Source: Streptomyces liangshanensis (lineage in GTDB: Bacteria > Actinomycetota > Actinomycetes > Streptomycetales > Streptomycetaceae). From it: DNA of 64,000 nucleotides. Location: NCBI RefSeq assembly GCF_011694815.1, contig NZ_CP050177.1, positions 3,603,001-3,667,000 of the forward strand. The letters run 5' to 3'. Made by a program: the position numbers and the translations under genes. Below the pieces are notes generated by a model that saw only the letters and a list, made by a program, of their open reading frames with translations, was not told where the DNA came from and made no database searches. This document shows, one piece after another, positions 52,449 through 63,768 of the stretch. Positions within the stretch are counted from its first letter, which is position 1; each line of letters begins with the position of its first letter.

Positions 52449-52916
52449 TCAGGGCCGGTCCGCCGGGCGCCACACGACCAGCGCGCCGGTCGCCTGCACA
52501 TCGGTGTACGGCACCAGGTCGCGGCGGTACGAGGCGTGCACCTGCGCCTCGCGCTGGCGCATCGCCGCCGCCGCGCCGTCCACGGCCGCCGACAGCTCGG
52601 CGACCCGGGCCTGGAGTGCGGCGACCTGGTTCTCCAGCTCGATGATCCGCTTGATGCCCGCCAGGTTGATGCCCTCGTCCTGGGACAGCGCCTGCACCTG
52701 GCGGAGCAGCTCGATGTCACGGGCCGAGTAGCGCCGGCCCCGCCCCGCCGTACGGTCCGGGGAGACCAGGCCCAGGCGGTCGTACTGCCGGAGGGTCTGC
52801 GGGTGCAGTCCCGAGAGCTGGGCCGCCACCGAGATGACGTACACCGGCGTCTCCTCGGTCAGTTCGTACGCCCTGCCGAACGCGGAAGGCGGTCTGCGCC
52901 GCCCGTCCCTGTCCAT
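52449..52916 (-). CDS. hspR: Heat-shock repressor HspR, MerR family
   Basis: 155 residues. MerR DNA-binding domain: VYVISVAAQLSGLHPQTLRQYDRLGLVSPDRTAGRGRRYS. A coiled coil (IIELENQVAALQARVAEL) and a hydrophobic C-terminal tail follow. HspR represses the dnaK operon and clpB by binding HAIR sites, with DnaK as co-repressor; operators of this kind are present at both promoters here. It is the last gene of the dnaK operon, as in other Streptomyces. Confidence 0.96.
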   Translation of the reverse strand: MDRDGRRRPPSAFGRAYELTEETPVYVISVAAQLSGLHPQTLRQYDRLGLVSPDRTAGRGRRYSARDIELLRQVQALSQDEGINLAGIKRIIELENQVAALQARVAELSAAVDGAAAAMRQREAQVHASYRRDLVPYTDVQATGALVVWRPADRP

Positions 52917-52922
52917 CTCGGG

Positions 52923-54125
52923 TCATGCTCCTTTCGCGGCCTGGAACAGCTCCGCCCGCGGGTCGTCGTCCGCGGTCGCCTTCCGGTAGGCCTCCAGCGC
53001 GTCACGTGCCTCCACGCCGAGGTCCTTGGGAACGGCGACCTCGACGGTGACCAACAGGTCCCCGCGGCTGCCGTCCTTGCGTACGGCGCCCTTGCCACGG
53101 GCGCGCATCGTACGGCCGTTGGGGGTGCCCGCGGGCAGTTTCAGCGTGACCGGGGGGCCGCCGAGCGTCGGCACCTTCACCTCGCCGCCGAGCGTGGCCT
53201 CCGTGAAGGAGACCGGCACCGTGACGGTGAGGTTGTCGCCCTTCCGGCCGAAGACCGGGTGGGCGCCGACATGCACGACCACGTACAGGTCGCCCGCCGG
53301 GCCGCCGCGCTCACCGGGAGCGCCCTTGCCGCGCAGCCGGATCCGCTGGCCGTCGCTGACGCCCGCCGGGATCCGCACCTGCATCGTCCTGGACGACCTG
53401 GCGCGCCCGCTTCCCTTGCAGACCTCGCAGGGGTCCTGGGCGATCAGGCCGCGGCCCTTGCAGTCCACGCACGGGTCGGTGAGCGAGAAGCCGCCACCGC
53501 TGCCGCGGGAGACCTGCCCGGTGCCGACGCAGGTCGGGCAGACCCGCGGGGTGCCGTTCTTGTCGCCCGTACCCGAACAGGCCTTGCAGGGTGCCTGGCT
53601 GGACATCCGCAGCGGGACCGTGGCCCCGTCGACCGCCTCGGTGAAGCTGAGCGTCACCTCGGACTCGATGTCCTGGCCGCGGCGCGGCTGGACCCGGGTG
53701 CTGCCGGGGCCTCCCCGGTTGAAGAGGCCGCCGAACATGTCCCCGATGCCACCACCGCCGCCGCCGCCGAAGCCGCCGCCCTGCGCCGTTCCCGTACCAC
53801 CGCCGCCCGGGGCGCCCCCGAAGAGGTCGCCCAGGTCGAAGTTGAAGGAACCGCCGCCGGCGCCCGGTCCGGGCCGGAAGCCGCCGTTGCCGAAGAGCGC
53901 GCGGGCCTCGTCGTACTCCTTGCGGCGCTTGGTGTCGCCGAGCACGTCGTTGGCCTCGGAGATCTCCTTGAAGCGCTCCTCGGCCTTCGCGTCACCCTTG
54001 TTGGCGTCCGGGTGGAACTCGCGGGCGAGCTTCCGGTACGCCTTCTTGATCTCGGCCTCGGTGGCGTCCTTGGGGACGCCGAGAACCTTGTAGTAGTCCT
54101 TCTCCACGAAGTCCTTCGTGCTCAT
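52923..54125 (-). CDS. dnaJ: Co-chaperone DnaJ
   Basis: 400 residues. J domain with the HPD motif (FHPDANKGD), a Gly/Phe-rich region (about 80-150), four zinc-finger CxxCxGxG repeats ([32 protein letters not shown]), and two C-terminal substrate-binding domains. It stimulates DnaK ATPase. The ATG at 54125 follows GGAGAGGAGGG; it stands 75 bp behind grpE. Confidence 0.97.
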   Translation of the reverse strand: MSTKDFVEKDYYKVLGVPKDATEAEIKKAYRKLAREFHPDANKGDAKAEERFKEISEANDVLGDTKRRKEYDEARALFGNGGFRPGPGAGGGSFNFDLGDLFGGAPGGGGTGTAQGGGFGGGGGGGIGDMFGGLFNRGGPGSTRVQPRRGQDIESEVTLSFTEAVDGATVPLRMSSQAPCKACSGTGDKNGTPRVCPTCVGTGQVSRGSGGGFSLTDPCVDCKGRGLIAQDPCEVCKGSGRARSSRTMQVRIPAGVSDGQRIRLRGKGAPGERGGPAGDLYVVVHVGAHPVFGRKGDNLTVTVPVSFTEATLGGEVKVPTLGGPPVTLKLPAGTPNGRTMRARGKGAVRKDGSRGDLLVTVEVAVPKDLGVEARDALEAYRKATADDDPRAELFQAAKGA

Positions 54126-54200
54126 TCCCGACGTCCCTCCTCTCCACCGGCCGCCGTTACGCCGTCCGTGCCTGCCGTACCCACCGCCGTGCCCGCAGCG

Positions 54201-54868
54201 TCAGCCCTCGTCGGGGCCACCGCTGTCCTTGCCTTGCGCGGACGAGCCCGACTCGCCCGCCTGCTCCTCCGACTTGGGCGTCGCCCCCGGCTGGGGCTCC
54301 GCCACCGCGACGCGGGCGGGCCTGATCGTCCGCTCGCCGAACCGGTACCCAGGCTGAAGGATCGCGACGCAGGTGTCTTCCGTGACATCCGGCGCATACG
54401 AGTGCATCAGCGCTTCGTGGATCGTCGGGTCGAAGGGCTCGCCCTCCTTGCCGAACTGCTGGAGGCCCATCTTGGCGACGATGGTCTCCAGCGACTCGGC
54501 GACCGACTTGAAGCCGCCCACCAGCTCTTCGTGCTCGCGGGCGCGCCCGATGTCGTCGAGCACCGGCAGGAGCTCCGTCAGCAGCTTCGCGACGGCGATC
54601 TCCTTGACCGTGACCCGGTCACGCTCCACCCTGCGGCGGTAGTTCTGGTACTCGGCCTGGAGCCGCTGGAGGTCCGCCGTGCGCTCGGCGAGCGCCGTGC
54701 GCACCTGGTCCAGCTGCGCCGTCAGCGCTATGTCGTTCACGTCCCCGGCCGGGGCCGCCGGGCCGGTCTCCTTCGCGGAGTCCGGCCCGCCGGCCTGCGG
54801 CGCGGCGTCTTCGGGGGTCGCGCCGGAGGGGACGTCAGGCTTCTCCTCGAAGCCCGGGGTCTCCTCGG

Positions 54869-54872
<4 letters not shown>
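54201..54872 (-). CDS. grpE: Nucleotide exchange factor GrpE
   Basis: 223 residues. Long N-terminal coiled coil ([33 protein letters not shown]), then [14 protein letters not shown], and the beta-wing [29 protein letters not shown]. It releases ADP from DnaK. The N- and C-terminal tails are acidic and disordered. The GTG start overlaps the dnaK stop by 4 bp (GTGA). Confidence 0.96.
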
Positions 54873-56734
<1,862 letters not shown>

Positions 56735-56752
56735 TTCGATTCCTCCAACTGA

Positions 56753-56825
56753 CTTGAGTGGAACAGACTCAAGGATGCATCACGGATCGCGGTGAGTCAA
56801 AGGACCTGAGTCGAGGGGGCTCAAC
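56753..56825. promoter_or_regulatory. HAIR operators of the dnaK operon
   Basis: A perfect HAIR, CTTGAGT-GGAACAG-ACTCAAG, is at 56753-56773. A second, imperfect one, CCTGAGT-N7-GCTCAAC, is at 56805-56825, 52 bp away. Several HAIR copies at this promoter are the usual arrangement in the genus. Confidence 0.9.
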
Positions 56826-57013
56826 AATCGTGCTGACGCGGCGCAACGGGGCTGGCGGGAGGCCTGCGGAAGGCCGGTGAGGGGATCCGCCGGCGCCCGG
56901 AGTGCCTCCGGGGCGAGGCGGCCGCGTCATGCGATCGTTCTGTCATAACTTTCACAAAGGCCCCGAAAGTTCCCCGGGAGCCCCCGGAGCCCCCTTGAGC
57001 CCAGAACGGTCAG

Positions 57014-57751
57014 GTGTCCGCCATGGAACGACTCCCGGCACGGGCGCGGCGCCTCGCGAGGGACGTCCCGGCCACCCGGACGGGACGCCTCGCGAAGGGA
57101 CTCCTGACCCGGGCGGCGCACCGCGCGGGTGACCGCCTGGCCCGGCTCGCGGACCCCAAGCGCCTCCTGGACCTGACGCTCGGCTCGGCCCTGCTGGTTC
57201 TCGCGGCCCCGGCCCTGCTGGCGGCGGCGCTCACGGAGGCGGTACGGGCCCGGGGCTCGGGGCGGCCCGTCCTCGCCGGCGACTACCGCACCGGCCTCCA
57301 CGGACACCCCTTCGTCCTGCGCTCGCTGCGCACCCGCCGGTTCCGGCTCGACCTGCTCTCCCGGCTGCCCCACGTCGTACGCGGAGACCTGTCCCTCGTC
57401 GGGCCCGCCCCGCTCGGGCTGGGCACCCCGGCGGCGGCCGCTCCGTGGCGGCAGCTCGTACGGCCGGGCCTGACCGGTCTCGCGCAGGTACGGCGGCACT
57501 CGCCGATGCCGTGGGACGAGACCCCGCTGCTGGACCAGCACTACGTCGAGCACCACTGGATCGGCCTGGACCTCCTGATCCTGGTCCGTACGGCCCCGGC
57601 CCTGCGCCTGGCGGCACACCCCCAGGGGCACGTACGCACCACGCCCTCCCCCCGCTCCCCGGCCCGCGGGCGCGCCCCAGCGACACAGATCACCACCCGC
57701 GCCACTACATTGCGTCGAGACAACTGGGTAACCTCAGCACGAACCGATTAA
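57014..57751 (+). CDS. Sugar transferase, truncated WcaJ-like
   Basis: 245 residues (GTG at 57014; the ATG at 57023 is as likely). KRLLDLTLGSALLVLAAPALL is the membrane helix and start of the bacterial sugar-transferase domain. HPFVLRSLRTRRFRL, LSRLPHVVRGDLSLVGPAPL and WRQLVRPGLTGLAQVRRH are its conserved catalytic blocks, and DQHYVEHHWIGLDLLILVRT its end. The large N-terminal membrane part of WcaJ is missing, as in short WecP/PglC-like forms. It links a phosphosugar to a lipid carrier, perhaps for exopolysaccharide. Confidence 0.8.
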   Translation: MSAMERLPARARRLARDVPATRTGRLAKGLLTRAAHRAGDRLARLADPKRLLDLTLGSALLVLAAPALLAAALTEAVRARGSGRPVLAGDYRTGLHGHPFVLRSLRTRRFRLDLLSRLPHVVRGDLSLVGPAPLGLGTPAAAAPWRQLVRPGLTGLAQVRRHSPMPWDETPLLDQHYVEHHWIGLDLLILVRTAPALRLAAHPQGHVRTTPSPRSPARGRAPATQITTRATTLRRDNWVTSARTD

Positions 57752-57810
57752 GTTACTGCTTAGTACGAGTGCTGGACCTTCCACCCTCGCAGGCCCGAGG
57801 AGCCCCTCAC

Positions 57811-60123
57811 ATGCAACTCGCCGCGATCATCGTGTCGCTGGTACTCGGCGTCGTCGGCGTGGCGCTGTTCGCCCGAGCCATCGCGCAGATCTACCGCTTC
57901 GTGCGACTCGGCCAGGACGTCCCCGCGGGCACGCGGACCGACGACCCGAAGCAGCGCACCCTGACGGTGGCCAAGGAGTTCCTCGGCCACACGCGCATGA
58001 ACCGGTGGGGTGTCGTCGGCGTCGCGCACTGGTTCGTGGCGGTCGGCTTCTTCTCGCTCGTACTGACGCTCGTCAACGCCTTCGGGCAGCTCTTCCAGGC
58101 CGACTGGCTGCTGCCCGTGATCGGCGACTGGACCCCGTACGAGGTGTTCGTCGAGCTCATCGGCGCGCTGACGACGCTCGGCATCCTGACGCTGATCGTG
58201 GTCCGCCAGCTGTCCCTGCCGACGCGCGCGGGCCGCAAGTCCCGCTTCGCGGGCTCGAACTTCGGCCAGGCGTACTTCGTCGAGGCCGTCATCCTCGTCA
58301 TCGGGGTGGCGATCCTGCTGCTGCGCGGGCTGGAGGGCGCGCTGCACCACGCGGACGGCTACCAGGCCGCGTACGTCGTCTCGTACCCCCTCGTCGCGGC
58401 CTTCAAGGGCCTGAGCCTCACCACCCTCCAGAACCTGGTCTACCTGATCGCGATGATCAAGATCGGGACGTCCTTCGTCTGGATGATCACGGTCGCGCTC
58501 AAGACCGACATGGGCGTCGCCTGGCACCGCTTCCTGGCCTTCCCGAACATCTGGTTCAAGCGCGACGCGGCCGGCGGCACGGCGCTCGGCGCCCTGCTCC
58601 CGATGACCAGCGGCGGCAAGGAGATCGACTTCGAGGAGCCGGGCGACGACGACGTGTTCGGCGTCTCCCAGATCGAGCACTTCTCCTGGAAGGGCATCCT
58701 CGACTTCTCGACGTGCACGGAGTGCGGCCGCTGCCAGTCGCAGTGCCCCGCCTGGAACACCGGCAAGCCCCTCTCCCCCAAGCTGCTGATCATGTCGCTG
58801 CGCGACCACGCGCACGCCAAGGCCCCGTACCTGCTGGCCGGCGGCGGCAAGACCATGGAGGGCGAGGAGAAGGCGACGGCGGAGCAGCTGGCCGGGGTGC
58901 CGGCCGCCGCGCTGGCCGAGGCCGAGCGCCCGCTGATCGGGACGCTGGAGGAGAACGGGGTCATCGACCCGGACGTGCTGTGGTCCTGCACCACGTGCGG
59001 CGCGTGTGTCGAGCAGTGCCCCGTGGACATCGAGCACGTCGACCACATCCTCGACATGCGGCGCTACCAGGTGATGATCGAGAGCTCGTTCCCGAGCGAG
59101 GCCGGGACGATGCTCAAGAACCTGGAGAAGAAGGGCAACCCGTGGGGGTTGCAGAAGAAGCAGCGGCTGGAGTGGACGAAGGAGGTCGACTTCGAGGTCC
59201 CGGTCGTCGGCCAGGACGTCGAGGACCTGTCGGAGGTCGACTACCTGTACTGGGTGGGCTGCGCGGGCGCCCTGGAGGACCGGGCGAAGAAGACGACGAA
59301 GGCCTTCGCGGAGCTGCTGAACATCGCGGGCGTGAAGTTCGCGATCATGGGCGGCGACGAGAAGTGCACGGGTGACTCGGCGCGGCGCCTGGGCAACGAG
59401 CCGCTGTTCCAGCAGCTCGGCCAGGAGAACGTGGCGATGCTGAACATGGCGTTCGGCGAGGACGACGAGGACGCCACCACGCGGAAGCCCAGGTCGGCCA
59501 AGCGGATCGTCGCCACCTGCCCGCACTGCTTCAACACGATCGCGAACGAATACCCGCAGCTGGGCGGGGAGTTCGAGGTCATCCACCACACGCAGCTGCT
59601 GCAACACCTGGTGGACGAGGGCAAGTTGGTGCCGGTGACGCCGGTCGAGGGGCTGATCACGTACCACGACCCGTGCTACCTGGGGCGGCACAACAAGATC
59701 TACACCCCGCCGCGCGAGATCATCGCGAGCGTGCCGGGCCTGCGCAGCGAGGAGATGCACCGTCACAAGGAACGGGGCTTCTGCTGCGGCGCGGGCGGGG
59801 CGCGCATGTGGATGGAGGAGCGGATCGGCAAGCGCATCAACAACGAGCGGGTGGACGAGGCGCTTTCGCTGAACCCGGACATCGTGTCGACGGCGTGCCC
59901 GTTCTGCCTGGTGATGCTGACCGACTCGGTCAACGGGAAGAAGAACGAGGGCACGGCGCGGGAATCCGTCCAGGTGGTGGACGTGGCGCAGTTGCTGCTG
60001 GACTCGGTACGGGTGCCGGTGGCGGCGGGGGCGGTGTCCTCGGACGCGACACCTCCGCCCGCTCCTGAGCCCTCGACGCCGCCGAAGCCGGAACCGACGC
60101 AGGACGAGGCACCGGTGCAGTAG
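57811..60123 (+). CDS. Membrane-bound Fe-S oxidoreductase with CCG domains
   Basis: 770 residues. The first 250 form a membrane part with about six helices like NarI-type cytochrome subunits. Two [4Fe-4S] clusters follow (CTECGRCQSQCP and CTTCGACVEQCPVDIEHV), then two CCG domains (VGCAGAL, CPHCFNTI, HDPCYLGRHNK, GFCCGAGGARMW, CPFCLVMLTD) as in heterodisulfide reductase D and glycolate oxidase GlcF. It probably passes electrons between the quinone pool and a soluble partner. CGAGGAGCCCC precedes the ATG; the Pro/Glu-rich C-terminus is a disordered tail. Confidence 0.9.
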   Translation: MQLAAIIVSLVLGVVGVALFARAIAQIYRFVRLGQDVPAGTRTDDPKQRTLTVAKEFLGHTRMNRWGVVGVAHWFVAVGFFSLVLTLVNAFGQLFQADWLLPVIGDWTPYEVFVELIGALTTLGILTLIVVRQLSLPTRAGRKSRFAGSNFGQAYFVEAVILVIGVAILLLRGLEGALHHADGYQAAYVVSYPLVAAFKGLSLTTLQNLVYLIAMIKIGTSFVWMITVALKTDMGVAWHRFLAFPNIWFKRDAAGGTALGALLPMTSGGKEIDFEEPGDDDVFGVSQIEHFSWKGILDFSTCTECGRCQSQCPAWNTGKPLSPKLLIMSLRDHAHAKAPYLLAGGGKTMEGEEKATAEQLAGVPAAALAEAERPLIGTLEENGVIDPDVLWSCTTCGACVEQCPVDIEHVDHILDMRRYQVMIESSFPSEAGTMLKNLEKKGNPWGLQKKQRLEWTKEVDFEVPVVGQDVEDLSEVDYLYWVGCAGALEDRAKKTTKAFAELLNIAGVKFAIMGGDEKCTGDSARRLGNEPLFQQLGQENVAMLNMAFGEDDEDATTRKPRSAKRIVATCPHCFNTIANEYPQLGGEFEVIHHTQLLQHLVDEGKLVPVTPVEGLITYHDPCYLGRHNKIYTPPREIIASVPGLRSEEMHRHKERGFCCGAGGARMWMEERIGKRINNERVDEALSLNPDIVSTACPFCLVMLTDSVNGKKNEGTARESVQVVDVAQLLLDSVRVPVAAGAVSSDATPPPAPEPSTPPKPEPTQDEAPVQ

Positions 60124-60136
60124 CGGCCTCGGCGGC

Positions 60137-60174
60137 CATCCCCTGGGCGCGCCCTCCGGGGCCCCTAGGGGATG
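60137..60174 (+). terminator. Possible terminator of the Fe-S oxidoreductase gene
   Basis: CATCCCCT (60137-60144) pairs with AGGGGATG (60167-60174) around a GC-rich 22-base loop that can pair further. Confidence 0.4.
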
Positions 60175-60251
60175 TCACAGCTCAGCAGCAAACCCTGCCC
60201 GGTCCCGTACCGCGTCGGCCGTACGGCCCGGGAGCGGGTACGTTCGACGAC

Positions 60252-61223
60252 GTGGCTGGATTCAGGATCGGACGCGGCCGGGACAACCGCACCTCGCGAC
60301 AACAACCGCAGCGGCAGCAGCAGCAGCAACAGCAGCCGTACGGACGGCAGGCGCCGCCCCCGAGCTACGGGGGCGGCGGACAACCCGCGCCTCCGTACGG
60401 GCAGCCGCCACGCCCTCCGCAGCAGCAGTGGCCGCCGACGGGCGGTGGACAGTACGGCGGCGGGCACGGCGGCCAGGGAGGCCCCGCGCAGGGCGGCGCC
60501 CACGGCGAACCGGAGTACTTCGGCGACCCGTACGGCCAGCAGCCCCACCAGGGCCAGGGCGGCGGCCACGGCGCCGACCCGTTCGCCAACAACCCGGGCC
60601 ACACGCAGATGTTCAGCGTGAACGAGGACCCGTACGGCGACGGCGCGACGTACCAGGCGGGCCAGGCGGCCGCCCCGGCCGGACCGCGGCTCCCCTGGAA
60701 GGAACTGCTGAGCGGCATCGTGCTGCGCCCGGCCCAGACCTTCCTCCAGATGCGGGACTACCCGGTCTGGGGCCCGGCCGTGACGGTGACGTTCGTCTAC
60801 GGCCTGCTGGCGCTCTTCGGCTTCGGCACGGCCCGCGAGGACACGATCAACGCGACGCTCTCGTCGGCCGTACCGTACGTCCTGGTGACCGCCGTGACCT
60901 TCGTCATCGGCGGCCTGATCCTGGGCGCGGTGACGCACACCCTGGCCCGCCAGCTCGGCGGCGACGGCGCGTGGCAGCCGACCGTGGGCCTGTCGATGCT
61001 GATCATGTCGATCACGGACGCCCCGCGCCTGATCTTCGGCGTCTTCCTGGGCGGCGGGAACTCCCTGGTCCAGATCCTCGGCTGGGTGACCTGGGTCGCG
61101 GCGGGCTTCCTCTTCACGACGATGGTGAGCAAGAGCCACGACCTGCCGTGGCCGAAGGCGCTGGGCGCGTCGGCGATCCAGCTGGTCGCGCTGCTGTCGC
61201 TGCTGAAGCTGGGCACGCTGTAG
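60252..61223 (+). CDS. Yip1-like membrane protein with low-complexity N-terminus
   Basis: 323 residues. The N-terminal 130 residues are Gln/Pro/Gly/Tyr-rich and disordered. The second half has five membrane helices, starting at the conserved LLSGIVLRPAQTFLQMRDYPVWGPAV of the Yip1/YIF family, then VTVTFVYGLLALFGF and VTAVTFVIGGLILGAVTHTLARQLGG. In bacteria the role is unknown. GTG start without a clear ribosome-binding site. Confidence 0.78.
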   Translation: MAGFRIGRGRDNRTSRQQPQRQQQQQQQPYGRQAPPPSYGGGGQPAPPYGQPPRPPQQQWPPTGGGQYGGGHGGQGGPAQGGAHGEPEYFGDPYGQQPHQGQGGGHGADPFANNPGHTQMFSVNEDPYGDGATYQAGQAAAPAGPRLPWKELLSGIVLRPAQTFLQMRDYPVWGPAVTVTFVYGLLALFGFGTAREDTINATLSSAVPYVLVTAVTFVIGGLILGAVTHTLARQLGGDGAWQPTVGLSMLIMSITDAPRLIFGVFLGGGNSLVQILGWVTWVAAGFLFTTMVSKSHDLPWPKALGASAIQLVALLSLLKLGTL

Positions 61224-61247
61224 GACGTCTTCACCTGCTCCGGGCCC

Positions 61248-61270
61248 GCCCCGCCGTCCTGCGGCGGGGC
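61248..61270. terminator. Bidirectional terminator hairpin
   Basis: GCCCCGCCG (61248-61256) pairs with CGGCGGGGC (61262-61270) with a 5-base loop, between the convergent Yip1-like and phosphoribosyltransferase genes. Confidence 0.75.
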
Positions 61271-61325
61271 AGCCGGGACACCAGGAAGTTACATGGGGTA
61301 CGGCGCGTCGGACGCCCGCGAGTGG

Positions 61326-61799
61326 CTACCGGACCGGTGGCAGGACACTCCACGGAAAGTTGATCCAGTCGTCGGTGCGCTTCCAGACGTACTCGCACTT
61401 CACGAGCGACTGCGACTTCTCGTAGATGACCGCGCTGCGCACCTCGGCCACCTCACCCGCGCAGAAGTCGCGGACGAGCTTGAGCGTCCTGCCGCTGTCG
61501 GCGACGTCGTCGGCGATCAGGACACGCTTGTCCGTGAAGTCGACGAGGTCGGGGACGGGCGCGAGCATGACGGGCATGTCGAGGGTCGTACCGACGCCGG
61601 TGTAGAACTCGACGTTGACGAGCGAGATGTTCTTGCAGTCGAGGGCGTAGGCGAGGCCGCCGGCGAGAAACACACCGCCGCGGGCGATACCGAGGACGAT
61701 GTCGGGCGTGAACCCGTCGTCGACGACGGTGCGGGCCAGCTGGCGCACGGCGACACCGAAGTCCTCGTAGGACAGCTCTTCCCGCTTGTCCGGACTCAT
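61326..61799 (-). CDS. Phosphoribosyltransferase, xanthine/hypoxanthine type
   Basis: 157 residues. The type I PRTase fold has PDIVLGIARGGVFLAGGLAYAL and the PRPP-binding loop VLIADDVADSGRTLKLV. The N-terminal YEDFGVAVRQLARTV is typical of small GPT/HPRT-like enzymes. It probably salvages a purine base. It lies 15 bp behind dcd on the same strand and is likely co-transcribed. Confidence 0.88.
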   Translation of the reverse strand: MSPDKREELSYEDFGVAVRQLARTVVDDGFTPDIVLGIARGGVFLAGGLAYALDCKNISLVNVEFYTGVGTTLDMPVMLAPVPDLVDFTDKRVLIADDVADSGRTLKLVRDFCAGEVAEVRSAVIYEKSQSLVKCEYVWKRTDDWINFPWSVLPPVR

Positions 61800-61814
61800 C
61801 GCGCCGCCCTTCCC

Positions 61815-62390
61815 TCAGACCTGGGTGCGGTGGAAGTTGAGGAAGGACCGGGAGGCGGTGGGACCGCGCTGCCCCTGGTAGCGGGAGCCGTACCGCTCGG
61901 AGCCGTACGGGAACTCCGCCGGCGAGCTCAGCCGGAACAGGCACAGCTGCCCGATCTTCATCCCGGGCCACAGCTTGATGGGGAGCGTCGCGAGGTTGGA
62001 CAGCTCCAGCGTCACGTGCCCGGAGAACCCGGGGTCGATGAACCCGGCCGTGGAGTGCGTGACCAGCCCGAGGCGCCCGAGGCTGGACTTGCCCTCCAGG
62101 CGGGAGGCGATGTCGTCGGGCAGCGAGATGACCTCGTACGACGAGGCGAGCACGAACTCCCCGGGGTGCAGGATGAACGCCTCGTCGCCGTCCGGCTCGA
62201 CCAGGCGCGTCAGGTCGCTCTGCTCGACGGCGGGGTCGATGTGGGGGTAGCGATGGTTCTCGAACACCCGGAAGTACCGGTCGAGCCGCACGTCGATGCT
62301 CGACGGCTGCACCATCGATGCGTCGTACGGTTCGACACGTACGCGTCCGGAGTCGAGCTCGGCCCGGATGTCCTTGTCAGAGAGAAGCAC
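61815..62390 (-). CDS. dcd: dCTP deaminase
   Basis: 191 residues from the GTG at 62390. It deaminates dCTP to dUTP. Strong family motifs: [98 protein letters not shown]. The frame is open to 62414, but the GTG behind GGGGC fits the family length. Confidence 0.97.
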   Translation of the reverse strand: MLLSDKDIRAELDSGRVRVEPYDASMVQPSSIDVRLDRYFRVFENHRYPHIDPAVEQSDLTRLVEPDGDEAFILHPGEFVLASSYEVISLPDDIASRLEGKSSLGRLGLVTHSTAGFIDPGFSGHVTLELSNLATLPIKLWPGMKIGQLCLFRLSSPAEFPYGSERYGSRYQGQRGPTASRSFLNFHRTQV

Positions 62391-62478
62391 GCCCCGAGGA
62401 TACGCAAGGAGCACGAGCCACCCGCAATCGGCCGACGCGCACCCCGAGCGCCCCTAACCCCCAAAAGCCAAGAACACC

Positions 62479-62718
62479 CTAAACCGCCACACCAGCCACC
62501 CCACCCCCCACCGGCGGCGCAACCTCCCCCGCAACCTCTCCCACAACCCCCACGGCCGCCTCCACCGGCACGGCGTGCCGCAACCGAGCACACCGCGGAC
62601 ACCGGATGAGCCGCCCGGGCCCGATCCGCCCGGCGTCGAGCTGCTGCATCGGAAAGGCCGACGCTCGGAACACGTGCCCCTCGGCACAGCGAACAACGGG
62701 CCGCTCGATCAGATCCAT
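62479..62718 (-). CDS. Small zinc-ribbon-like protein
   Basis: 79 residues. It begins MDLIERPVVRCAEGHVFRA and has IRCPRCARLRHAVPV, giving Cys and His residues spaced as in a rubredoxin-like knuckle (CxxGH, then CPRC). The C-terminal half is Val/Gly/Ala-rich and low complexity. AAGGGATCTC precedes the ATG. Function unknown. Confidence 0.75.
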   Translation of the reverse strand: MDLIERPVVRCAEGHVFRASAFPMQQLDAGRIGPGRLIRCPRCARLRHAVPVEAAVGVVGEVAGEVAPPVGGGVAGVAV

Positions 62719-62949
62719 GAGATCCCTTCCCCAACAAACGCGGACAAAGGACCACACTAGGGGATCAACAGGACGCAAACCCACCCCGCCGCTCCGACCC
62801 AACCTATCCACCCCCACCCACCCCAACTCCCGCCCCCCACCCCCACATCCACCCCCCGAACACAGAAAGGACCCCAGGACGCAACCACGCCCGGGGCCCA
62901 CGATGAGGTAGAGTGTCCGACGATGCGAGGCCAACAAAAGCCTCGCTCG

Positions 62950-63023
62950 GCGGGTGTAGTTTAATGGTAGAACATGAGCTTCCCAAGCTCAGAGCGCGAG
63001 TTCGATTCTCGTCACCCGCTCCA
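62950..63023 (+). tRNA. tRNA-Gly (anticodon CCC)
   Basis: The cloverleaf can be drawn: acceptor GCGGGTG with CACCCGC, D arm with TGGTAG, anticodon stem TGAGC/GCTCA with loop TTCCCAA (anticodon CCC), T arm with TTCGATT, and a genomically encoded CCA end. A T-rich terminator follows at once. Confidence 0.95.
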
Positions 63024-63028
63024 CACAA

Positions 63029-63055
63029 AAGCCCCAGGCCAAGAGGCCGGGGCTT
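63029..63055 (+). terminator. Terminator of the tRNA-Gly gene
   Basis: AAGCCCC-a-GGCC pairs with GGCC-GGGGCTT around AAGA, followed by GTTTGTTG, starting 6 bp after the tRNA. Confidence 0.9.
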
Positions 63056-63144
63056 GTTTGTTGTCTAGACCATTCTCGCTTGAACAGCCTCCAGTGACCG
63101 CCATGCCGACGCTGTCGAAGCTGACGACCTGGGAAAGTGCTTCC

Positions 63145-63768
63145 ATGATCGTGCCCTCCGAGAAACCCATGCGCCCACTCACGGTGATGCCCTTGCGCGG
63201 GGACGAACCGATCGCCGGACTCTCCGACACCGCGGTCGTCGACTTCTGGCGCTTCGCCATGCCGGACCTCAAGGTCAACAACACCCGGGGCGTGTTCGCC
63301 GAGTTTCTCGTCCACCAAGCGGTCGGCTCCGCTCGGCGCCGGGTTGAATGGGCCAGCCACGACGTGGAGACGGACGACGGCCTCCGCATCGAAGTGAAAG
63401 CCGGCGCTTACCTCCAGGCATGGGAACAACACCGCCACTCCGACATCCGCTTCACCGGACTGCGCGCCCGCACCTGGACCCCGACGACCGGATACTCCAA
63501 CGAGAAGTCCTACAACGCAGACGTCTACGTATTCGCCGTCCAGACAGCGCGCGAACACGCCAACTACGACCCGCTGGACACCACCCAGTGGGAGTTCTAC
63601 GTGCTCCCCCGCCCGACGCTGGAGCGCCTGAACACTGACACCCTCAACCTGGCATCCGTGCGCACGGCCGCAGGCCAACCAGCCCTCTTCCCCGGCCTAG
63701 GTGGCCGAATCCGGGCCACAGACCCCCGCCCATCCGCACACACTGTTGAGGCAGCCAGAACAACCTGA
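63145..63768 (+). CDS. PD-(D/E)XK nuclease-like protein
   Basis: 207 residues from the ATG at 63145 behind GGGAAAG; the frame is open to 62974 through the tRNA, and ATG 63103 or GTG 63094 are also possible. The core GVFAEFLVHQAVGS, then DVETDDGLRIEVKAGAYLQAW has the E...D...ExK order of PD-(D/E)XK endonuclease folds. YNADVYVFAVQ and TTQWEFYVLPRPTLERL complete the likely sheet. Similar folds occur in restriction and repair proteins. There is no methylase next to it in the window. Confidence 0.65.
   Translation: MIVPSEKPMRPLTVMPLRGDEPIAGLSDTAVVDFWRFAMPDLKVNNTRGVFAEFLVHQAVGSARRRVEWASHDVETDDGLRIEVKAGAYLQAWEQHRHSDIRFTGLRARTWTPTTGYSNEKSYNADVYVFAVQTAREHANYDPLDTTQWEFYVLPRPTLERLNTDTLNLASVRTAAGQPALFPGLGGRIRATDPRPSAHTVEAARTT

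Noticed and set aside
62950..63023. tRNA-Gly as a proven attB site
   Set aside because: No integrase and no second copy of the tRNA end are visible in the window.
62974..63144. Extended start of the PD-(D/E)XK-like protein reading through the tRNA
   Set aside because: The first codons lie inside the tRNA and its terminator; a start at 63145 with GGGAAAG is preferred.
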